From Lonsdalea populi (GTDB taxonomy: Bacteria > Pseudomonadota > Gammaproteobacteria > Enterobacterales > Enterobacteriaceae), in contig NZ_CP065534.1 of NCBI RefSeq assembly GCF_015999465.1, positions 186,001 to 250,000 on the forward strand: a stretch of DNA of 64,000 nucleotides. The letters are read 5' to 3'. Positions 29,752 through 40,312 of the stretch are shown here, piece by piece. The notes under the pieces are model-generated. The model saw nothing but the letters and a program-made list of their open reading frames with translations. It was not told the DNA's origin and did not search any database. The translations under genes and the position numbers were made by a program. How positions within the stretch are numbered: position 1 is the first letter of the stretch; each line of letters starts with the position of its first letter.

Positions 29752-30522
29752 TTAGCTCCTTACCAATGAAATTTTGTTTTCATACATGGCCTGCTGCCGT
29801 GTGAGCCAAAGATGTACCGCCGCGACGTTGGCAAGTCGATAGCGCGCTTCGCTGGGCCCTGGACCGACTTTGACGGAAATGCCGCCGAGTGCGTTGACCT
29901 GGCGGAATCCGGCTTCATCGGTGGTATCATCACCGATGAAAAGCGGCGTGCGCCCGGCGAAAGGTGGAGATTGCATAAAGCCTTTAATGGCGGCGCCCTT
30001 GTTGGCCCCGCGTGGTTTCAGCTCGACCACGCATTTGCCGGTCTGGACGGTCAGCTGCGGGTAACGCTGACATAGCGATTCCGCCAGCGCCGTGATCTCC
30101 GGCTTATAATCCGGGGCCTGACGGTAGTGCAATGCGAAGGATGCGCCTTTGTTTTCCAGTCGGCAGCCGGGGAGCGCGGCCAGCCCGGAGGTCAGCGCTT
30201 CCTGCAAGGGGCCGACGACATCGGCGGGGAGGCGCGTCTCATGGCGTTGCCCATTGATTTCGCGCCGTTCTGCGCCGTGAATCCCCGCTGCGGGTAAGAT
30301 AAGTGGGGCGACCAGCGCGTCCAGCTCTGCAATCGGGCGTCCAGAGATCAACGCCAGCGCGCCATCGTTGCCGGTAAACAGGGCATGTAGCGTATTGCAA
30401 ACCGCAGATGAGACGACCACCTGTTCGGGGGTGGGCTGGATCTCGGCCAGCGTACCGTCGAGATCGAAGAAAAAAGCACAAGCATCTAAGCGTAAAGGGG
30501 GTTCTGGTGCCTTGTCTGTCAT
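29752..30522 (-). CDS. otsB: Trehalose-6-phosphate phosphatase
   Basis: HAD-superfamily phosphatase that releases trehalose from trehalose-6-phosphate. The protein is 256 aa (E. coli 266). Motif I is FFFDLDGTLAEI (~17-28); the motif II region is LALISGRPI (~57); the acidic motif is FIGDDTTDEAGF (~190). It is first gene of otsBA. The intergenic region upstream is AT-rich; RpoS control is known for E. coli otsBA, but no site was assigned here. Confidence 0.95.
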   Translation of the reverse strand: MTDKAPEPPLRLDACAFFFDLDGTLAEIQPTPEQVVVSSAVCNTLHALFTGNDGALALISGRPIAELDALVAPLILPAAGIHGAERREINGQRHETRLPADVVGPLQEALTSGLAALPGCRLENKGASFALHYRQAPDYKPEITALAESLCQRYPQLTVQTGKCVVELKPRGANKGAAIKGFMQSPPFAGRTPLFIGDDTTDEAGFRQVNALGGISVKVGPGPSEARYRLANVAAVHLWLTRQQAMYENKISLVRS

Positions 30523-30904
30523 CGTACCGCTCCTCCTTTTAGGAAAACGTTTGGAATCTGTTTGGCGTTACGTCAATACTGCGCCCGGTAGCTCCTTTTG
30601 CTGTTACATGAAATAAAGCAGTGCCATTAATTGTAGGCAGCGATGAATAATTCGCCAATTAAACAATGGTTTTTTATCCATGATCTGTGACGGCTTTTCA
30701 ACCATGATTTTTGCATGGTTTTTGGTTTTTTTATTGATTATTAATACTTTTAACGTTTTTTTTCACCGTTCTACCTTAGTCTCATACGGTATATGTCCGG
30801 CCAATTCAGCGTGCTATATTTTTAGCCCAATGCTCTTTTTCAGAGGATTTCCGTCCTTAGTCTGGCCTGAGCAAAACCGCATTGAACCGTATGCGAAGAG
30901 TACC
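30523..30904 (+). other. otsB upstream region, no gene seen
   Basis: About 380 AT-rich bp between the divergent otsB and the ABC-ATPase remnant. It probably holds the otsBA promoter. An 81-codon hydrophobic frame (30680-30925) has no ribosome binding site and no recognisable similarity, so it was not accepted. Confidence 0.45.
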
Positions 30905-31184
30905 AATGGCTTCCCACCCGACTGATTTTCTGCTGAACGGAAACAACCTTGGCACCGCCGAAATGCGTGAGGTAAGGTCTGAATGCTATCAGCCTGAGGC
31001 CGTTGAGGGGGAAGTGGTGGCGGTGATTATCGGACCGTCCGGCTCCGGGAAGTGGCCCCAGCGCTTCGTGCGGCAGTTAACGACGATTCATGAACCGACG
31101 AATATAGATTATCTGATCGATGCTTACCTTTTGTTACTCCCGGCGTTGTCCGCCGGCGTCACCGTTAGGAGTTTCCGACTATGA
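30905..31184 (+). pseudogene. Remnant of an ABC transporter ATP-binding protein, possibly joined to a permease fragment
   Basis: The frame MASHPTDFLLNGN contains GEVVAVIIGPSGSGK, an ABC Walker A motif. The residue after the Lys is Trp instead of Ser/Thr, which would abolish nucleotide binding. The next residues (RFVRQLTTIHEPT) still follow the family pattern. The Q loop, signature motif and Walker B are all absent. The tail (NIDYLIDAYLLLLPALSAGV) resembles the start of a permease. The frame overlaps the M20 gene start by 4 bp, so an amino-acid ABC transporter was probably once the upstream part of that operon. Confidence 0.55.
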
Positions 31185-32341
31185 GAGTGAACCCTCAGCA
31201 TGAACCACTGGCGCAGTATGTTCAGGCGTTTCGCCACGATATGCACCAGTATCCCGAACTGTCTCATCAGGAGTTCGAAACCACCCGTAAAATCCGCGCC
31301 GAGCTGGAAAAAGAGGGCATTCGCATCCTCGACCTGCCGCTGAAAACCGGATTGGTGGCGGAGATTGGCCGCCCTGAGGCGGAGCCGCTGGTCGTGCTGC
31401 GCGCGGATATTGATGCCTTGCCGATTGAAGAAGAGTCCGGCGTTGCGTTTAGCTCCCATCACCAGGGCGTGATGCACGCCTGCGGGCACGATTTTCATAC
31501 GTCGGCGGCGCTGGGCGCGGCGATATTGCTGAAACGGGCGGAGTCCGAGCTAAAAGGCCGGGTGCGCATTCTGTTTCAGGCGGCGGAAGAGACCGGATTA
31601 GGGGCGCCTGACGTCATCGCCGCCGGCGCGTTGGACGGAGCGACGGCGATTTTTGGGATCCACAACGATCCAACGTTGCCGGTCGGAGTGATCGGGGGTA
31701 AGGATGGCGCGCTGACCGCCGGCGTTGATCGTTTCGAAGTCAAGATCGCCGCCAAAGGATGTCATGCGGCCAAGCCGCATGAGGGCAACGATCCGATCGT
31801 CATCGTAGGACAGCTGATCGGCGCCGTGCAGACGATCGTCAGCCGTAGCGTCCCATCGGACAACAGCGCGGTAGTATCGATTACGCAGGTACATAGCGGC
31901 AGTACCTGGAACGTCATTCCCGACACGGCCTATCTGGAAGGCACGGTGCGGACCTTTAGTGCAGAAGCGCGCGGCCTGATTGAACAGCGCTTTAGGCAAA
32001 TTGTTGCGGGTATTGCCAGCACGTATGGCGCGGAGATTGAGCTACTGTGGCACGCCGGGCCGCCGTCAGTCGTCAACACGCCTCACTGGGTGGCGTTCTC
32101 CCTGCAGGTCGCCAGCGATGAAGGATTCGAGGCTCGCCGTGTGGAATCCAGTCCTATTGGCGAAGACTTCTCATTTTATCAGCAGAAGCTGCCGGGCACG
32201 TTCATGATGGTCGGCTCTGGCGGACCCTATGCACTGCATCATCCTAAATTCCGGGTGGACGATCGGGCGCTGTTCCCGACGGCGCATTATCTCTACAGCG
32301 TGGCGCGCAGAAGCCTGGAGCAACTGTCGCAGGAAGCGTGA
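31181..32341 (+). CDS. M20 family metallopeptidase / amidohydrolase (hippurate hydrolase-like)
   Basis: Zinc-dependent cytoplasmic amidohydrolase that removes acyl groups from amino acid derivatives; the exact substrate is unknown. The protein is 386 aa. Metal-binding and catalytic motifs are RADIDALPI (~69-77), HACGHDFHT (~96-104), AEETG (~129), and GIHNDP (~156, the motif having His in most members). The C-terminal metal ligand is in SSPIGEDFSFY (~325). The dimerisation domain lies at ~180-290. It sits downstream of the decayed ABC transporter and may hydrolyse what that once imported. It is fully open and probably active. Confidence 0.88.
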   Translation: MRVNPQHEPLAQYVQAFRHDMHQYPELSHQEFETTRKIRAELEKEGIRILDLPLKTGLVAEIGRPEAEPLVVLRADIDALPIEEESGVAFSSHHQGVMHACGHDFHTSAALGAAILLKRAESELKGRVRILFQAAEETGLGAPDVIAAGALDGATAIFGIHNDPTLPVGVIGGKDGALTAGVDRFEVKIAAKGCHAAKPHEGNDPIVIVGQLIGAVQTIVSRSVPSDNSAVVSITQVHSGSTWNVIPDTAYLEGTVRTFSAEARGLIEQRFRQIVAGIASTYGAEIELLWHAGPPSVVNTPHWVAFSLQVASDEGFEARRVESSPIGEDFSFYQQKLPGTFMMVGSGGPYALHHPKFRVDDRALFPTAHYLYSVARRSLEQLSQEA

Positions 32342-32456
32342 TCGCTATCGCTGCAAGGCGGGTAAGGGCAGCGTTATTCGGTATTCACCGCCGTAGGTCG
32401 CGAGAATCGCCGCGCCATAAAGCCCTCATGTTGAGCCGTGAGCGGCGACCTCGGAC

Positions 32457-32570
32457 TGTCTTCGTCAAGCGACAGTGCCAGGTGCAGACCGTCGTCAAAA
32501 GGAGACGGATAACGCATTGATGAACAAGCTTTATTTTTAATGGACGCCAGACTGTCTCTTACAGGTGACA
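32457..32570 (+). promoter_or_regulatory. GlrR (QseF)-type activator sites upstream of glmZ
   Basis: Two perfect TGTC-N10-GACA elements at 32457-32474 and 32553-32570, and one imperfect copy (CGTC-N10-GACG) at 32490-32507. They lie 130-250 bp upstream of the sigma-54 promoter, a normal distance for an enhancer-binding protein. GlrR is known to bind TGTCN10GACA at glmY and, in many enterobacteria, at glmZ. Confidence 0.8.
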
Positions 32571-32702
32571 AGCTGGCGTTTTTGCATTTTCGCCCTGCGA
32601 TATTTTTAGCGGCGACGGCACGGCAGGTGCACCATGAAATCTTATTGATTTAAAAGCAATTATCTGGACTCAGGGGTTTCAGACTAATCCCTGTAGCAAG
32701 AG

Positions 32703-32718
32703 TGGCACGGTTGATGCA
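32703..32718 (+). promoter_or_regulatory. Sigma-54 promoter of glmZ
   Basis: TGGCACGGTTGATGCA matches the sigma-54 -24/-12 consensus (TGGCAC-N5-TTGCA) except for one base. The -12 GC lies 13 bp before the inferred GlmZ 5' end at 32730. Confidence 0.8.
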
Positions 32719-32729
32719 GAATCCACATC

Positions 32730-32933
32730 GTAGATGCTCATTCCATTTTCTATGTTTGCTTCGGCTTCATAACCCTGGGAATGACGCAGAGCCCTTATCG
32801 GTGCCTATCGTCCACCATGACATGAAAATTATTTCATGAAACGTTTCGGACATGACGTTGAGTGAGGCACCCCCCTAGTCTTCAAGACCTGATGTTTATT
32901 GACGCTTGCCGAAGTTCGGCAAGCTTTTTTTTT
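32730..32933 (+). ncRNA. glmZ: Small regulatory RNA GlmZ
   Basis: Hfq-dependent small RNA that activates glmS translation when glucosamine-6-phosphate is low. The sequence starts GTAGATGCTCATTCCAT, as in E. coli GlmZ. It keeps GAATGACGCAGAGCC, the TATCGTCCAC box and CGTTGAGTGAGGCACC. It ends in an intrinsic terminator (GCTTGCCGA / TCGGCAAGC then nine T, 32904-32933). The length is about 204 nt (E. coli about 207). Its position next to hemY is also conserved. Expression is probably sigma-54/GlrR-dependent (see sites upstream). Confidence 0.93.
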
Positions 32934-33042
32934 GCGGGTCAAATAAGGTCGGCAAGTCAGTGTGGGAGTGTTGCGGAGCGTGTTGTTGCCGGCTTGTTCA
33001 GAACGATATTCAGCCGCGTCTTTTGGGATTGAGTCGACGGGG

Positions 33043-33068
33043 AAAACCTTCCCGCGGTGGCGGGAAGG
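33043..33068 (-). terminator. Probable terminator of the hemCDXY operon
   Basis: Minus-strand hairpin CCTTCCCG / CGGGAAGG, loop CCACCG region, followed by TTTT, about 50 bp after the hemY stop. Confidence 0.6.
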
Positions 33069-33120
33069 TGGGCATCGACGATGAGGATGGCTCAGAGCGA
33101 GTCTGCGCCTAAGGTGGGGT

Positions 33121-34353
33121 TCAGGCCTGCGGCGTCGGCGTGTCGTCGGCCACGGCTGCTGGCGTGGATTGTAACGACAGCAACAGACCTTCGCGACGCA
33201 GTGTGGCCGCGTCCTCGACCCTTTTCAGACGGTCGTAGACGTCGGCGCACCAGGCGTAGTCGTGGGCGTCCGGGCGCAGCGCCAGCGCGGCCTGGAATGC
33301 CTTGGCGGCCTGTTCCCATTCTCCGTGTTTCATCAACAGCTGGCCCAGCGTACTGTGCAGCAGAGGAACGTCGGCGTGCTGTTTGATCAGCTGGCGCAGA
33401 ATTCTTTCCAGCTGTTCCGGATTACCGGCTTCCAGCCGCGGCATCAGCAGGATCAGTCGTTCGTCATACTGACGTTTCAGGGCCTCTACGATGGTTTGCT
33501 GCGCGGTCTGGTGGTCGTCGCATTCAATCAGATGCTCCGCCATCGCAACCTGTAGCGCCTGCTCATGCCGTACACGGCGGCTCTGATTTTTCCACCACTG
33601 TTTCAATCCTTCGCTGCCGCCTTCCGACATCGCCTGATTCATCAGGCCAAGCGTTGCCCGCTGTTGCAGGGCCGCCAGCTCGGCTTCGTCGTGCAACTGG
33701 GTTTTGCGCATGGCGGGCAGGATATCCAGCAGCGCGCTGTAAGCGTGGGTGCGCAGAAATGCCTGCTCGGCCAGCCTCAGCACTTCAGGATGGCGCGGCG
33801 CGACTTCCAGCAGACGATCCGCACCGTGGCGTGCGGCATGGTCTTCATGACGGGCCAACTGAATACGAACGCGGGTGATATCGACCGGTAGCTGGTCGGT
33901 GTCGGCGATTTCAGCGGCGCGTTCCAAATACTGCCGGGTGCGGAATTCATCGCCTCGCTGCTGTGCGGCTTCGGCGGCCAGCAGATAGTTCACCACCGGC
34001 TGATCGGCATGATCGGCGTTACGCGTCATCAGCTTCTCTACCTGGCGGTAATCGCCTTCCGCCAATTTGAGCAGCGCGGCTTTGGTCTGCTTGCGAGCCC
34101 GACTGCGTTTACGGCCAAGGAACCAGCCGCGCGTGCGTGCGCCGGTGCGGAAAACGCGTCGCAGTATCCACTCGACCAGCAGAAAGGCCAGAAGGAACAA
34201 CACCAGCATGATGACCAGCCCGGTAACGCTGGTTTCCACGTTGTAGTTATCGGTCTGGATCAGCACGTAGCCCTGATGGCCGGCGACCATCGGCCCCGCG
34301 ACCAGACCGGCGATCAGCACGATAAAAAGCAGAAGTACCTTAAGCATAATCAC
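33121..34353 (-). CDS. hemY: HemY, inner-membrane tetratricopeptide protein of the hem operon
   Basis: Two N-terminal membrane helices (residues ~1-25 and ~40-62, [19 protein letters not shown] and [14 protein letters not shown]) anchor a helical TPR domain in the periplasm or cytoplasm. The protein is 410 aa (E. coli 398). Its role in late haem metabolism is not established. The start overlaps the hemX stop by 4 bp. The Ala/Pro-rich tail is slightly longer than in E. coli. Confidence 0.94.
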   Translation of the reverse strand: MIMLKVLLLFIVLIAGLVAGPMVAGHQGYVLIQTDNYNVETSVTGLVIMLVLFLLAFLLVEWILRRVFRTGARTRGWFLGRKRSRARKQTKAALLKLAEGDYRQVEKLMTRNADHADQPVVNYLLAAEAAQQRGDEFRTRQYLERAAEIADTDQLPVDITRVRIQLARHEDHAARHGADRLLEVAPRHPEVLRLAEQAFLRTHAYSALLDILPAMRKTQLHDEAELAALQQRATLGLMNQAMSEGGSEGLKQWWKNQSRRVRHEQALQVAMAEHLIECDDHQTAQQTIVEALKRQYDERLILLMPRLEAGNPEQLERILRQLIKQHADVPLLHSTLGQLLMKHGEWEQAAKAFQAALALRPDAHDYAWCADVYDRLKRVEDAATLRREGLLLSLQSTPAAVADDTPTPQA

Positions 34354-35477
34354 TCTCCCTGCGGCGCGGCTGACGGTTGCGCCAGCAGGTTACGAACCCG
34401 GGTCTGCATCACTTTTTCCAGCAGAGGCTGACTTTGCAGTTCGGTCGGCACGTCCATAGCGACCGACTGCTGGCTGAGTGCATCCAGCTGTTCCAGGAAG
34501 GCTTTGGTTGCCGCATCGTTGTTATCGAAGTAAGCGCGAACCCATACCGCGGCGGTTTCCAGCGACTGTCGATAGGTTTCATTCTGATGACGCGGCACCG
34601 CCTGAGCGGCAACCAGCAGGCGGGCGCGGATATTTTCGCGCAGGTAGATATCCTGGTTCGGCGCCAGCAGCGGTTCGGCGCCGCTGTCGCGACGACGGAC
34701 GGTGATGAATTCCGACAGGAAGTTGTGCCAGCTTTTGCTCAGATTCTGACGCCATTCGCTCAACGAGGCGGACAGGGACGTGTCGTTCTCATCCATCGGC
34801 GCTTGGTCCAGATCGCTGTCGGCCATGCGCAGGTTGTCCACCTGATCGGCCAACTGATTTACCTTGAGAATGATGCCGTCGAAATCGACCTGATTGACGC
34901 TGGCTAACGTGCTGATGTCTTGCGTAATGGCGCGACGGAGGTCAATCAGACTCGGGTCTTTCATCTCCGCCAGGCTGGCGTCTGCGCTTTTCAGCAACGT
35001 GCCCGCGGTGGTGACGTCTTTGTCCGCCCACAGTTTGCGGCCGGCCATTTTCACCAGGAAGTCGGCTTCGGACAGCAGCCAGGTTTTGGCGTCATGATTG
35101 GAGAGCGTATCCAGCTTCTCCTGCAAATCGCCGACCTGATTGTTCAACGCGGTGAGACGTTGGTCGCTGGCGTTTTGCGTCTGGCTTTGCTGAGCCAGGG
35201 ACTGCTGCCAGGTCTGCTGGGATTGCTGCTGTTGCTGTTTGAAACCGTCGAGTTGCTCCTGCAACTGCGCGACGGCCGCAGACTGTTGAGAGGTCTGCTG
35301 ATGCGCGTAATAGTAAACGCCGCCGCTTAAGCCCAGCGCGATAACGATGGCTGCGGCACCGAGGATCACACCGTAACGCTGAGGTGCTGACGGTGTCGGT
35401 TCGGGTTGTGAAGAAGGGGATTCAGCCCGTTCAACAACCTCTTCGTCTGAGGCTGTGGGGGTCATGCGTTCCGTCAT
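34350..35477 (-). CDS. hemX: HemX, putative membrane-bound uroporphyrinogen-III C-methyltransferase-like protein
   Basis: The protein is 375 aa (E. coli 393). A cytoplasmic Pro/Ser/Glu-rich N-terminus is followed by a single membrane helix at ~35-56 ([20 protein letters not shown]). A long Gln-rich coiled coil covers ~62-125, and a helical periplasmic domain carries the conserved [20 protein letters not shown] (~131). Despite the database name, methyltransferase activity is unproven. It lies 23 bp after hemD and overlaps hemY. Confidence 0.94.
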   Translation of the reverse strand: MTERMTPTASDEEVVERAESPSSQPEPTPSAPQRYGVILGAAAIVIALGLSGGVYYYAHQQTSQQSAAVAQLQEQLDGFKQQQQQSQQTWQQSLAQQSQTQNASDQRLTALNNQVGDLQEKLDTLSNHDAKTWLLSEADFLVKMAGRKLWADKDVTTAGTLLKSADASLAEMKDPSLIDLRRAITQDISTLASVNQVDFDGIILKVNQLADQVDNLRMADSDLDQAPMDENDTSLSASLSEWRQNLSKSWHNFLSEFITVRRRDSGAEPLLAPNQDIYLRENIRARLLVAAQAVPRHQNETYRQSLETAAVWVRAYFDNNDAATKAFLEQLDALSQQSVAMDVPTELQSQPLLEKVMQTRVRNLLAQPSAAPQGE

Positions 35478-35500
35478 AACGAGACATCCTATGATCAGGT

Positions 35501-36241
35501 TTATTGTAGTGCGCGCAGCAGCGCATCGTTATCTGCATTATCGGCGACCAAAATGTCGCGCCAGCCAAAATCACGGGCCAGGGCAGCCAGTCGTTCGCTG
35601 ACCACTACCACTCGGCAGCTCAGTAGCCACGAAGTCCGATAATAATCAGGAACTAAAGTATAGATCTGTTGCAGCATTTCTCCGCTGGTGACGATCAGCG
35701 TATCCACGCCGAGCGTTTGCCAGCGGAGCGTTTGCTCGGTGCCGTCGTAGTGGACCGGCGTCCGCTGGTAGCATTCGCAGTAGCTGACGCGCGCGCCGCG
35801 CTGGCGGAGCGTATCGGCCAGCAGCTCCCGGCCGCCGTTCCCGCGCAGCAGCAGGGCCTGCTTTCCAGTCACCTGTTGGAGCGACGGCTGTTGCAGCAGC
35901 GTTTCGCTGGTGCCGTGGCTCTCAGGATAGATGACCGGCCGACGGGTGACGGTATGCAGCGCCAACCCGGTGGTGCGGCCGACGGCATAGTAATGCAATG
36001 TAGTCGGCCAGCGTAGACCCGCCTGCGATAAGGCTGGCTGAGCAAATTTTACGGCCTGGAGAGAGAGTGCGAAGACCAAATCACCCGGCTGTAATGTATT
36101 CAGCATAGCGGGTAACTGGGGCAGTTCGCGACCCATTGTAAATTCAACCAATGGACAGTGGTAGGCCGTGAGTCCGGCCTGACAGAGACGGGAAACCAGT
36201 TGCTCGCCCGCAGGAGAAGGGCGGGTCACTAAAATCGTCAT
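35501..36241 (-). CDS. hemD: Uroporphyrinogen-III synthase
   Basis: Cyclises hydroxymethylbilane with inversion of ring D to give uroporphyrinogen III. The protein is 246 aa, the same as E. coli. The family is poorly conserved; visible signatures are [13 protein letters not shown] at the N-terminus, YHCPLVEF (~32) and [10 protein letters not shown] (~190). It overlaps the hemC stop by 4 bp. Confidence 0.95.
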   Translation of the reverse strand: MTILVTRPSPAGEQLVSRLCQAGLTAYHCPLVEFTMGRELPQLPAMLNTLQPGDLVFALSLQAVKFAQPALSQAGLRWPTTLHYYAVGRTTGLALHTVTRRPVIYPESHGTSETLLQQPSLQQVTGKQALLLRGNGGRELLADTLRQRGARVSYCECYQRTPVHYDGTEQTLRWQTLGVDTLIVTSGEMLQQIYTLVPDYYRTSWLLSCRVVVVSERLAALARDFGWRDILVADNADNDALLRALQ

Positions 36242-37176
36242 GACGACGAGGCACCGTAAACAGACTGCAAAATTTCTCCGGCGCCGCAGGCCAGCAGCTC
36301 TTCGGCCAACGCAATGCCGATGCTTTCGGCCTCAGCGCGCGGTCCGCGACGTTCGCGCAGGATGATGCGGCTGCCGTCCGGCGCGCCGACCAGCGCGCGC
36401 AGCCACAGGCTGTCACCCTCCAGCTCCGCATAGCTGCCGATCGGTACCTGACATCCGCCTTCAAGCCGTGTATTCATGGCGCGTTCCGCCATCACCCGCG
36501 TGGCGGTGTCGGTGTGATTCAGCGGGGCCAGCAGGCTTTGCGTTCGGGCGTCGTCCAGCCGGCATTCGATGCCGACCGCGCCCTGACCTACCGCCGGCAG
36601 CGAGGCTTCCGGGCTCAACGCGCAGCGCACGCGGTCTTCCATGCCCAGCCGCTTAAGGCCGGCAACGGCCAGAATGATGGCGTCATATTCGCCGTTATCC
36701 AGTTTGGACAGGCGCGTGCCGACGTTACCGCGCAGGTCGCGCACCACTAAATCCGGGCGGTTGGCGCGCAGCTGGCACTGACGGCGCAGGCTGGACGTAC
36801 CGACGCATGCGCCTTCAGGCAATGCGTCCAGATCGGCGTAAAGGTTGGAGACGAACGCATCACGGGGATCGTCGCGCTCGCAGATGGTGACCAGCCCAAG
36901 TCCCGGCGGGAAGTCCACCGGGACGTCTTTCATGGAATGCACGGCGATGTCGGCGCGATGTTCAAGTAGGGCTAGCTCTAACTCTTTGACGAATAGACCT
37001 TTCCCGCCGACTTTGGCGAGCGGAGTATCCAGCAGAACGTCTCCCCGTGTTACCATCGGCACCAGCTCCACCTGTAAATCCGGGTGACAAGACTGCAGCT
37101 GTTGTTGTACATAATGGGCCTGCCATAGGGCGAGCGGGCTCTGTCGGGTGGCAATTCTGAGAATATTGTCTAACAT
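36238..37176 (-). CDS. hemC: Porphobilinogen deaminase (hydroxymethylbilane synthase)
   Basis: Joins four porphobilinogens into hydroxymethylbilane. The protein is 312 aa from the ATG at 37176 ([19 protein letters not shown]), matching E. coli; a longer in-frame extension to 37395 is not supported. The dipyrromethane-binding Cys is in [12 protein letters not shown] (~242). [10 protein letters not shown] (~78) and [13 protein letters not shown] (~147) are intact. It is first gene of hemCDXY, divergent from cyaA. Confidence 0.96.
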   Translation of the reverse strand: MLDNILRIATRQSPLALWQAHYVQQQLQSCHPDLQVELVPMVTRGDVLLDTPLAKVGGKGLFVKELELALLEHRADIAVHSMKDVPVDFPPGLGLVTICERDDPRDAFVSNLYADLDALPEGACVGTSSLRRQCQLRANRPDLVVRDLRGNVGTRLSKLDNGEYDAIILAVAGLKRLGMEDRVRCALSPEASLPAVGQGAVGIECRLDDARTQSLLAPLNHTDTATRVMAERAMNTRLEGGCQVPIGSYAELEGDSLWLRALVGAPDGSRIILRERRGPRAEAESIGIALAEELLACGAGEILQSVYGASSS

Positions 37177-37397
37177 GCTGGATACCGTTGTTATCGTTTC
37201 GTTGCATCGTACCATTGATGCTGCGCCAGTGTCAGTTGCCGGGCCGTGGCTAAACCTCAGTGGGTGACGATTGCAATGATAGCAGCCATAAATCATCAAT
37301 GTTGACGGGGGTCTGAGTGAGCAACAACAGGACCGAACCCGCAGTGTAGACCGAAAATTCTGACTTTTTTTACTTTCTTTACGCCTTTTCAGCAAGG

Positions 37398-37413
37398 TGT
37401 TAAATTGATCACG
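37398..37413 (+). promoter_or_regulatory. CRP site in the cyaA promoter
   Basis: TGTTAAATTGATCACG matches TGTGA-N6-TCACA with two mismatches and is the same sequence as the CRP site through which cAMP-CRP represses E. coli cyaA. It lies about 100 bp before the TTG start in the 336-bp hemC-cyaA intergenic region. Confidence 0.8.
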
Positions 37414-37512
37414 TTTCCAGCAGTAAACTGTCCGCTATTCCTCTAAATCGCGACTCAGGACAGGTTGGAAAAACGGCTTTTTTTAGTCACTGGGATAATC
37501 AGGCGAAACGTC

Positions 37513-40071
37513 TTGTACCTCTACATCGAGACACTAAAGCAGAGGCTGGATGCGATTAACCAACTGCGAGTTGATCGCGCTCTGGCAGCAATGAGACCCG
37601 CTTTCCAGCAGGTTTACAGTCTCTTGCCGGTTTTACTACATCACCACCATCCTCAAATGCCGGGCTACCTTGAAGGTCAGGTCCCGCACGGCATATGCCT
37701 CTACACGCCTGATGAAAACCAGCAACGCTACTTCGATGACGCCCAGTTAATCGGCGGGATGGCGGAACCGCTGTGTGAGCAGGGTGAATTCCCCATCAAC
37801 GGTATTTACTCGATGGGCAGCACTTCTTCTATTGGCCAAAGCTGCACTTCCGACCTGGACGTGTGGGTATGCCATCAATCCTGGCTCGATACCGAAGAGC
37901 GTCAGCGCTTACAGCAGAAATGCACGCTGCTGGAACAGTGGGCGGCCGGTCTGGGGGTGGACGTTAGTTTCTTCGTCATGGACGAGAACCGTTTCCGCCA
38001 CAATGAGAGCGGCAGTCTGGGCGGCGAGGATTGCGGGTCGACCCAGCACATTTTGTTGCTGGATGAGTTCTACCGCACCGCCGTTTGCATGGCGGGCAAG
38101 CGCATCCTGTGGAATATGGTGCCGATAGAAGAAGAGCCGAACTACGATGAATATGTCATCAACCTCTATTCCCAGGGCGCGCTGGCGCCGAATGAGTGGC
38201 TCGATCTGGGCGGCCTCAGCACTCTGTCGGCGGAAGAGTATTTTGGCGCTAGCCTGTGGCAGCTCTATAAAAGCATCGACTCTCCCTACAAAGCGGTGCT
38301 GAAAACACTGCTGCTGGAAGCTTACTCCTGGGAGTATCCCGAGACCTGCCTGTTGTCGGCCGAAATCAAAACGCGTTTGCATAAAGGCGAAATCGTGTCG
38401 TTCGGGCTCGATCCGTACTGCATGATGCTGGAGCGCGTCACCCACTATCTCACCGCCATCGATGATATGCCGCGGCTGGACCTGGCGCGCCGCTGCTTCT
38501 ATCTCAAAGTCTGCGAAAAACTGTCGACCGGCGTCGGCAAGACCGCCTGGCGAGAGCAGATCCTGACACAGCTGGTTCAGCAATGGGGCTGGGACGTCGA
38601 ACGTCTGCAGATGCTGGATGACCGCGCCAACTGGAAAATCGAGCAGGTGCGCGAAGCGCATAACGAATTGCTGGATGCGATGATGCAGAGTTATCGAAAT
38701 CTGATCCGCTTTGCCCGGCGCAACAACTTGAGCGTCAGCGCCAGCCCGCAGGATATCGGTGTGCTGACGCGCAAGCTGTACGCCGCTTTCGAGGCGCTGC
38801 CGGGCAAGGTAACGCTGGTGAATCCGCAGATTTCCCCTGATTTGTCCGAGCCGGACCTGACGTTCATCTATGTGCCCGCCGGGCGCGCTAATCGCAGTGG
38901 CTGGTATCTGTATAATCAGGCGCCGTCGATGGACGCGATTATCAGCCATCAGCCGCTGGAATATAACCGCTATCTGAACAAGCTGGTGGCCTGGGCTTAT
39001 TTCAACGGTTTGCTGACGTCCGCTACGCAGCTGCATATCAAAGGCGGAGATCGCTGCGACTTAGCCAAGCTCAAGGAATTGGTCTCCGACGTCGCGAGCC
39101 ACTTCCCGCTGCGTGTCGCGCCGCCGACACCCAAGGCGCTCTACAGTCCGTGCGAAATTCGTCATCTGGCGATTATCGTCAATCTTGAACACGATCCGAC
39201 GGCGGCCTTCCGTAATCAGGTCGTGCACTTCGACTTCCGCCAACTGGACGTGTTTAGCTTCGGTCAGAAGCAGCAGTGTCTGGTCGGCAGCATCGATCTG
39301 CTGTATCGCAACTCCTGGAATGAAATCAGAACCCTGCACTTCAGCGGCGAACAGGCGGTATTGGAAGCGCTGAAAACTATTCTGGGCAAAATGCATCAGG
39401 ACGCCGCGCTGCCGGAGTCGCTGGACGTCTTCTGCTACAGCCAGCATTTGCGCGGACTGATCCGCACGCGCGTGCAGCAACTGATGTCGGAGTGCATCGA
39501 GCTGCGTCTGTCCAGCACGCGGCAGGAGCCGGGGCGTTTTAAAGCGGTGAAGGTGGCGGGACAGACCTGGGGACTGTTCTTCGAACGGCTCAGCGTGTCG
39601 GTGCAGAAACAGGAGAACGCGGTAGAGTTCTACGGCGCAATTTCCAACAACAAACTGCAAGAGCTGCCTATTCAGGTGGAGACCGCCGCGCATGTTCATC
39701 TGCCGCCGGTGATAGACGGCGTCGCCAGCGAGGGGATCATTCAGTTCTTCTTCGAAAACCGGACGGATAACGAAGGGTTCAATATCTATATTCTCGATGA
39801 GACCAACCGGGTGGAAGTGTTCCATCACTGCGAAGGGAGTAAAGAGGAACTGGTGCGTGACGTCAGCCGTTTCTATTCTTCGTCTCATGATCGTTTCACC
39901 TATGGCACCAGCTCGATCAATTTCAACCTGCCACAGTTTTACCAGATCGTCCTGGTCGATGGTCGCACGAAGGTGATCCCGTTCCGCAAGAGCGACCTCT
40001 CGCCGATGTGTATGACATCGCTTCAGGACGACCCCACGCGTCTGAACCCGCGACAGTTGCAAACGCTGTGA
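37513..40071 (+). CDS. cyaA: Adenylate cyclase, class I
   Basis: Makes cAMP from ATP. The protein is 852 aa from TTG 37513 ([24 protein letters not shown]), the start used in E. coli, with AGGCG 8-13 bp upstream. An in-frame TTG at 37465 would add 16 aa. The N-terminal catalytic domain has [20 protein letters not shown] (~101), including the DxD metal site. The C-terminal regulatory half contains the [20 protein letters not shown] and [10 protein letters not shown] segments. The poor start codon limits expression, as is known for E. coli. cyaY, which follows in opposite orientation in E. coli, is not found. Confidence 0.96.
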   Translation: MYLYIETLKQRLDAINQLRVDRALAAMRPAFQQVYSLLPVLLHHHHPQMPGYLEGQVPHGICLYTPDENQQRYFDDAQLIGGMAEPLCEQGEFPINGIYSMGSTSSIGQSCTSDLDVWVCHQSWLDTEERQRLQQKCTLLEQWAAGLGVDVSFFVMDENRFRHNESGSLGGEDCGSTQHILLLDEFYRTAVCMAGKRILWNMVPIEEEPNYDEYVINLYSQGALAPNEWLDLGGLSTLSAEEYFGASLWQLYKSIDSPYKAVLKTLLLEAYSWEYPETCLLSAEIKTRLHKGEIVSFGLDPYCMMLERVTHYLTAIDDMPRLDLARRCFYLKVCEKLSTGVGKTAWREQILTQLVQQWGWDVERLQMLDDRANWKIEQVREAHNELLDAMMQSYRNLIRFARRNNLSVSASPQDIGVLTRKLYAAFEALPGKVTLVNPQISPDLSEPDLTFIYVPAGRANRSGWYLYNQAPSMDAIISHQPLEYNRYLNKLVAWAYFNGLLTSATQLHIKGGDRCDLAKLKELVSDVASHFPLRVAPPTPKALYSPCEIRHLAIIVNLEHDPTAAFRNQVVHFDFRQLDVFSFGQKQQCLVGSIDLLYRNSWNEIRTLHFSGEQAVLEALKTILGKMHQDAALPESLDVFCYSQHLRGLIRTRVQQLMSECIELRLSSTRQEPGRFKAVKVAGQTWGLFFERLSVSVQKQENAVEFYGAISNNKLQELPIQVETAAHVHLPPVIDGVASEGIIQFFFENRTDNEGFNIYILDETNRVEVFHHCEGSKEELVRDVSRFYSSSHDRFTYGTSSINFNLPQFYQIVLVDGRTKVIPFRKSDLSPMCMTSLQDDPTRLNPRQLQTL

Positions 40072-40312
40072 TCTGTCGCTACGGCGAAAGTCAGCTGCTG
40101 CTTTGACGCTCGTCTCCCGGCTCGTCGCCTTTCGACGGTACGCGAACTGCCTCTTTCCCACTCTCGGCTTTAGCACATGCTGTCCGCGAAGCGCCTTCGT
40201 GCATCGGTCCGATTAATCGAACTCGCCGTCGTTGATTTTCGATTCCTGTTGATTTTCATGATCCAGCTGCGATTATAGAGAGCATGAGTCTCTGAACGAC
40301 AGGTTTAACGTT
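40072..40312 (+). other. cyaA-lptM intergenic region lacking cyaY
   Basis: About 240 bp. E. coli has the ~320-bp cyaY (frataxin) gene here on the minus strand. The space is too small for it and no frataxin-like frame is seen. One minus-strand stretch reading KAAADFR, reminiscent of the CyaY C-terminus, lies near 40090-40110 and could be a relic; this is weak. Confidence 0.5.

Noticed and set aside
30680..30925. 81-codon hydrophobic frame upstream of the ABC remnant
   Set aside because: Lies in AT-rich promoter-like DNA, lacks an SD, and hydrophobicity follows from T-rich codons.
37909..40176. Two long frames (375 and 371 codons) antisense to cyaA
   Set aside because: The sense protein matches adenylate cyclase over its full length; antisense frames show no motif.
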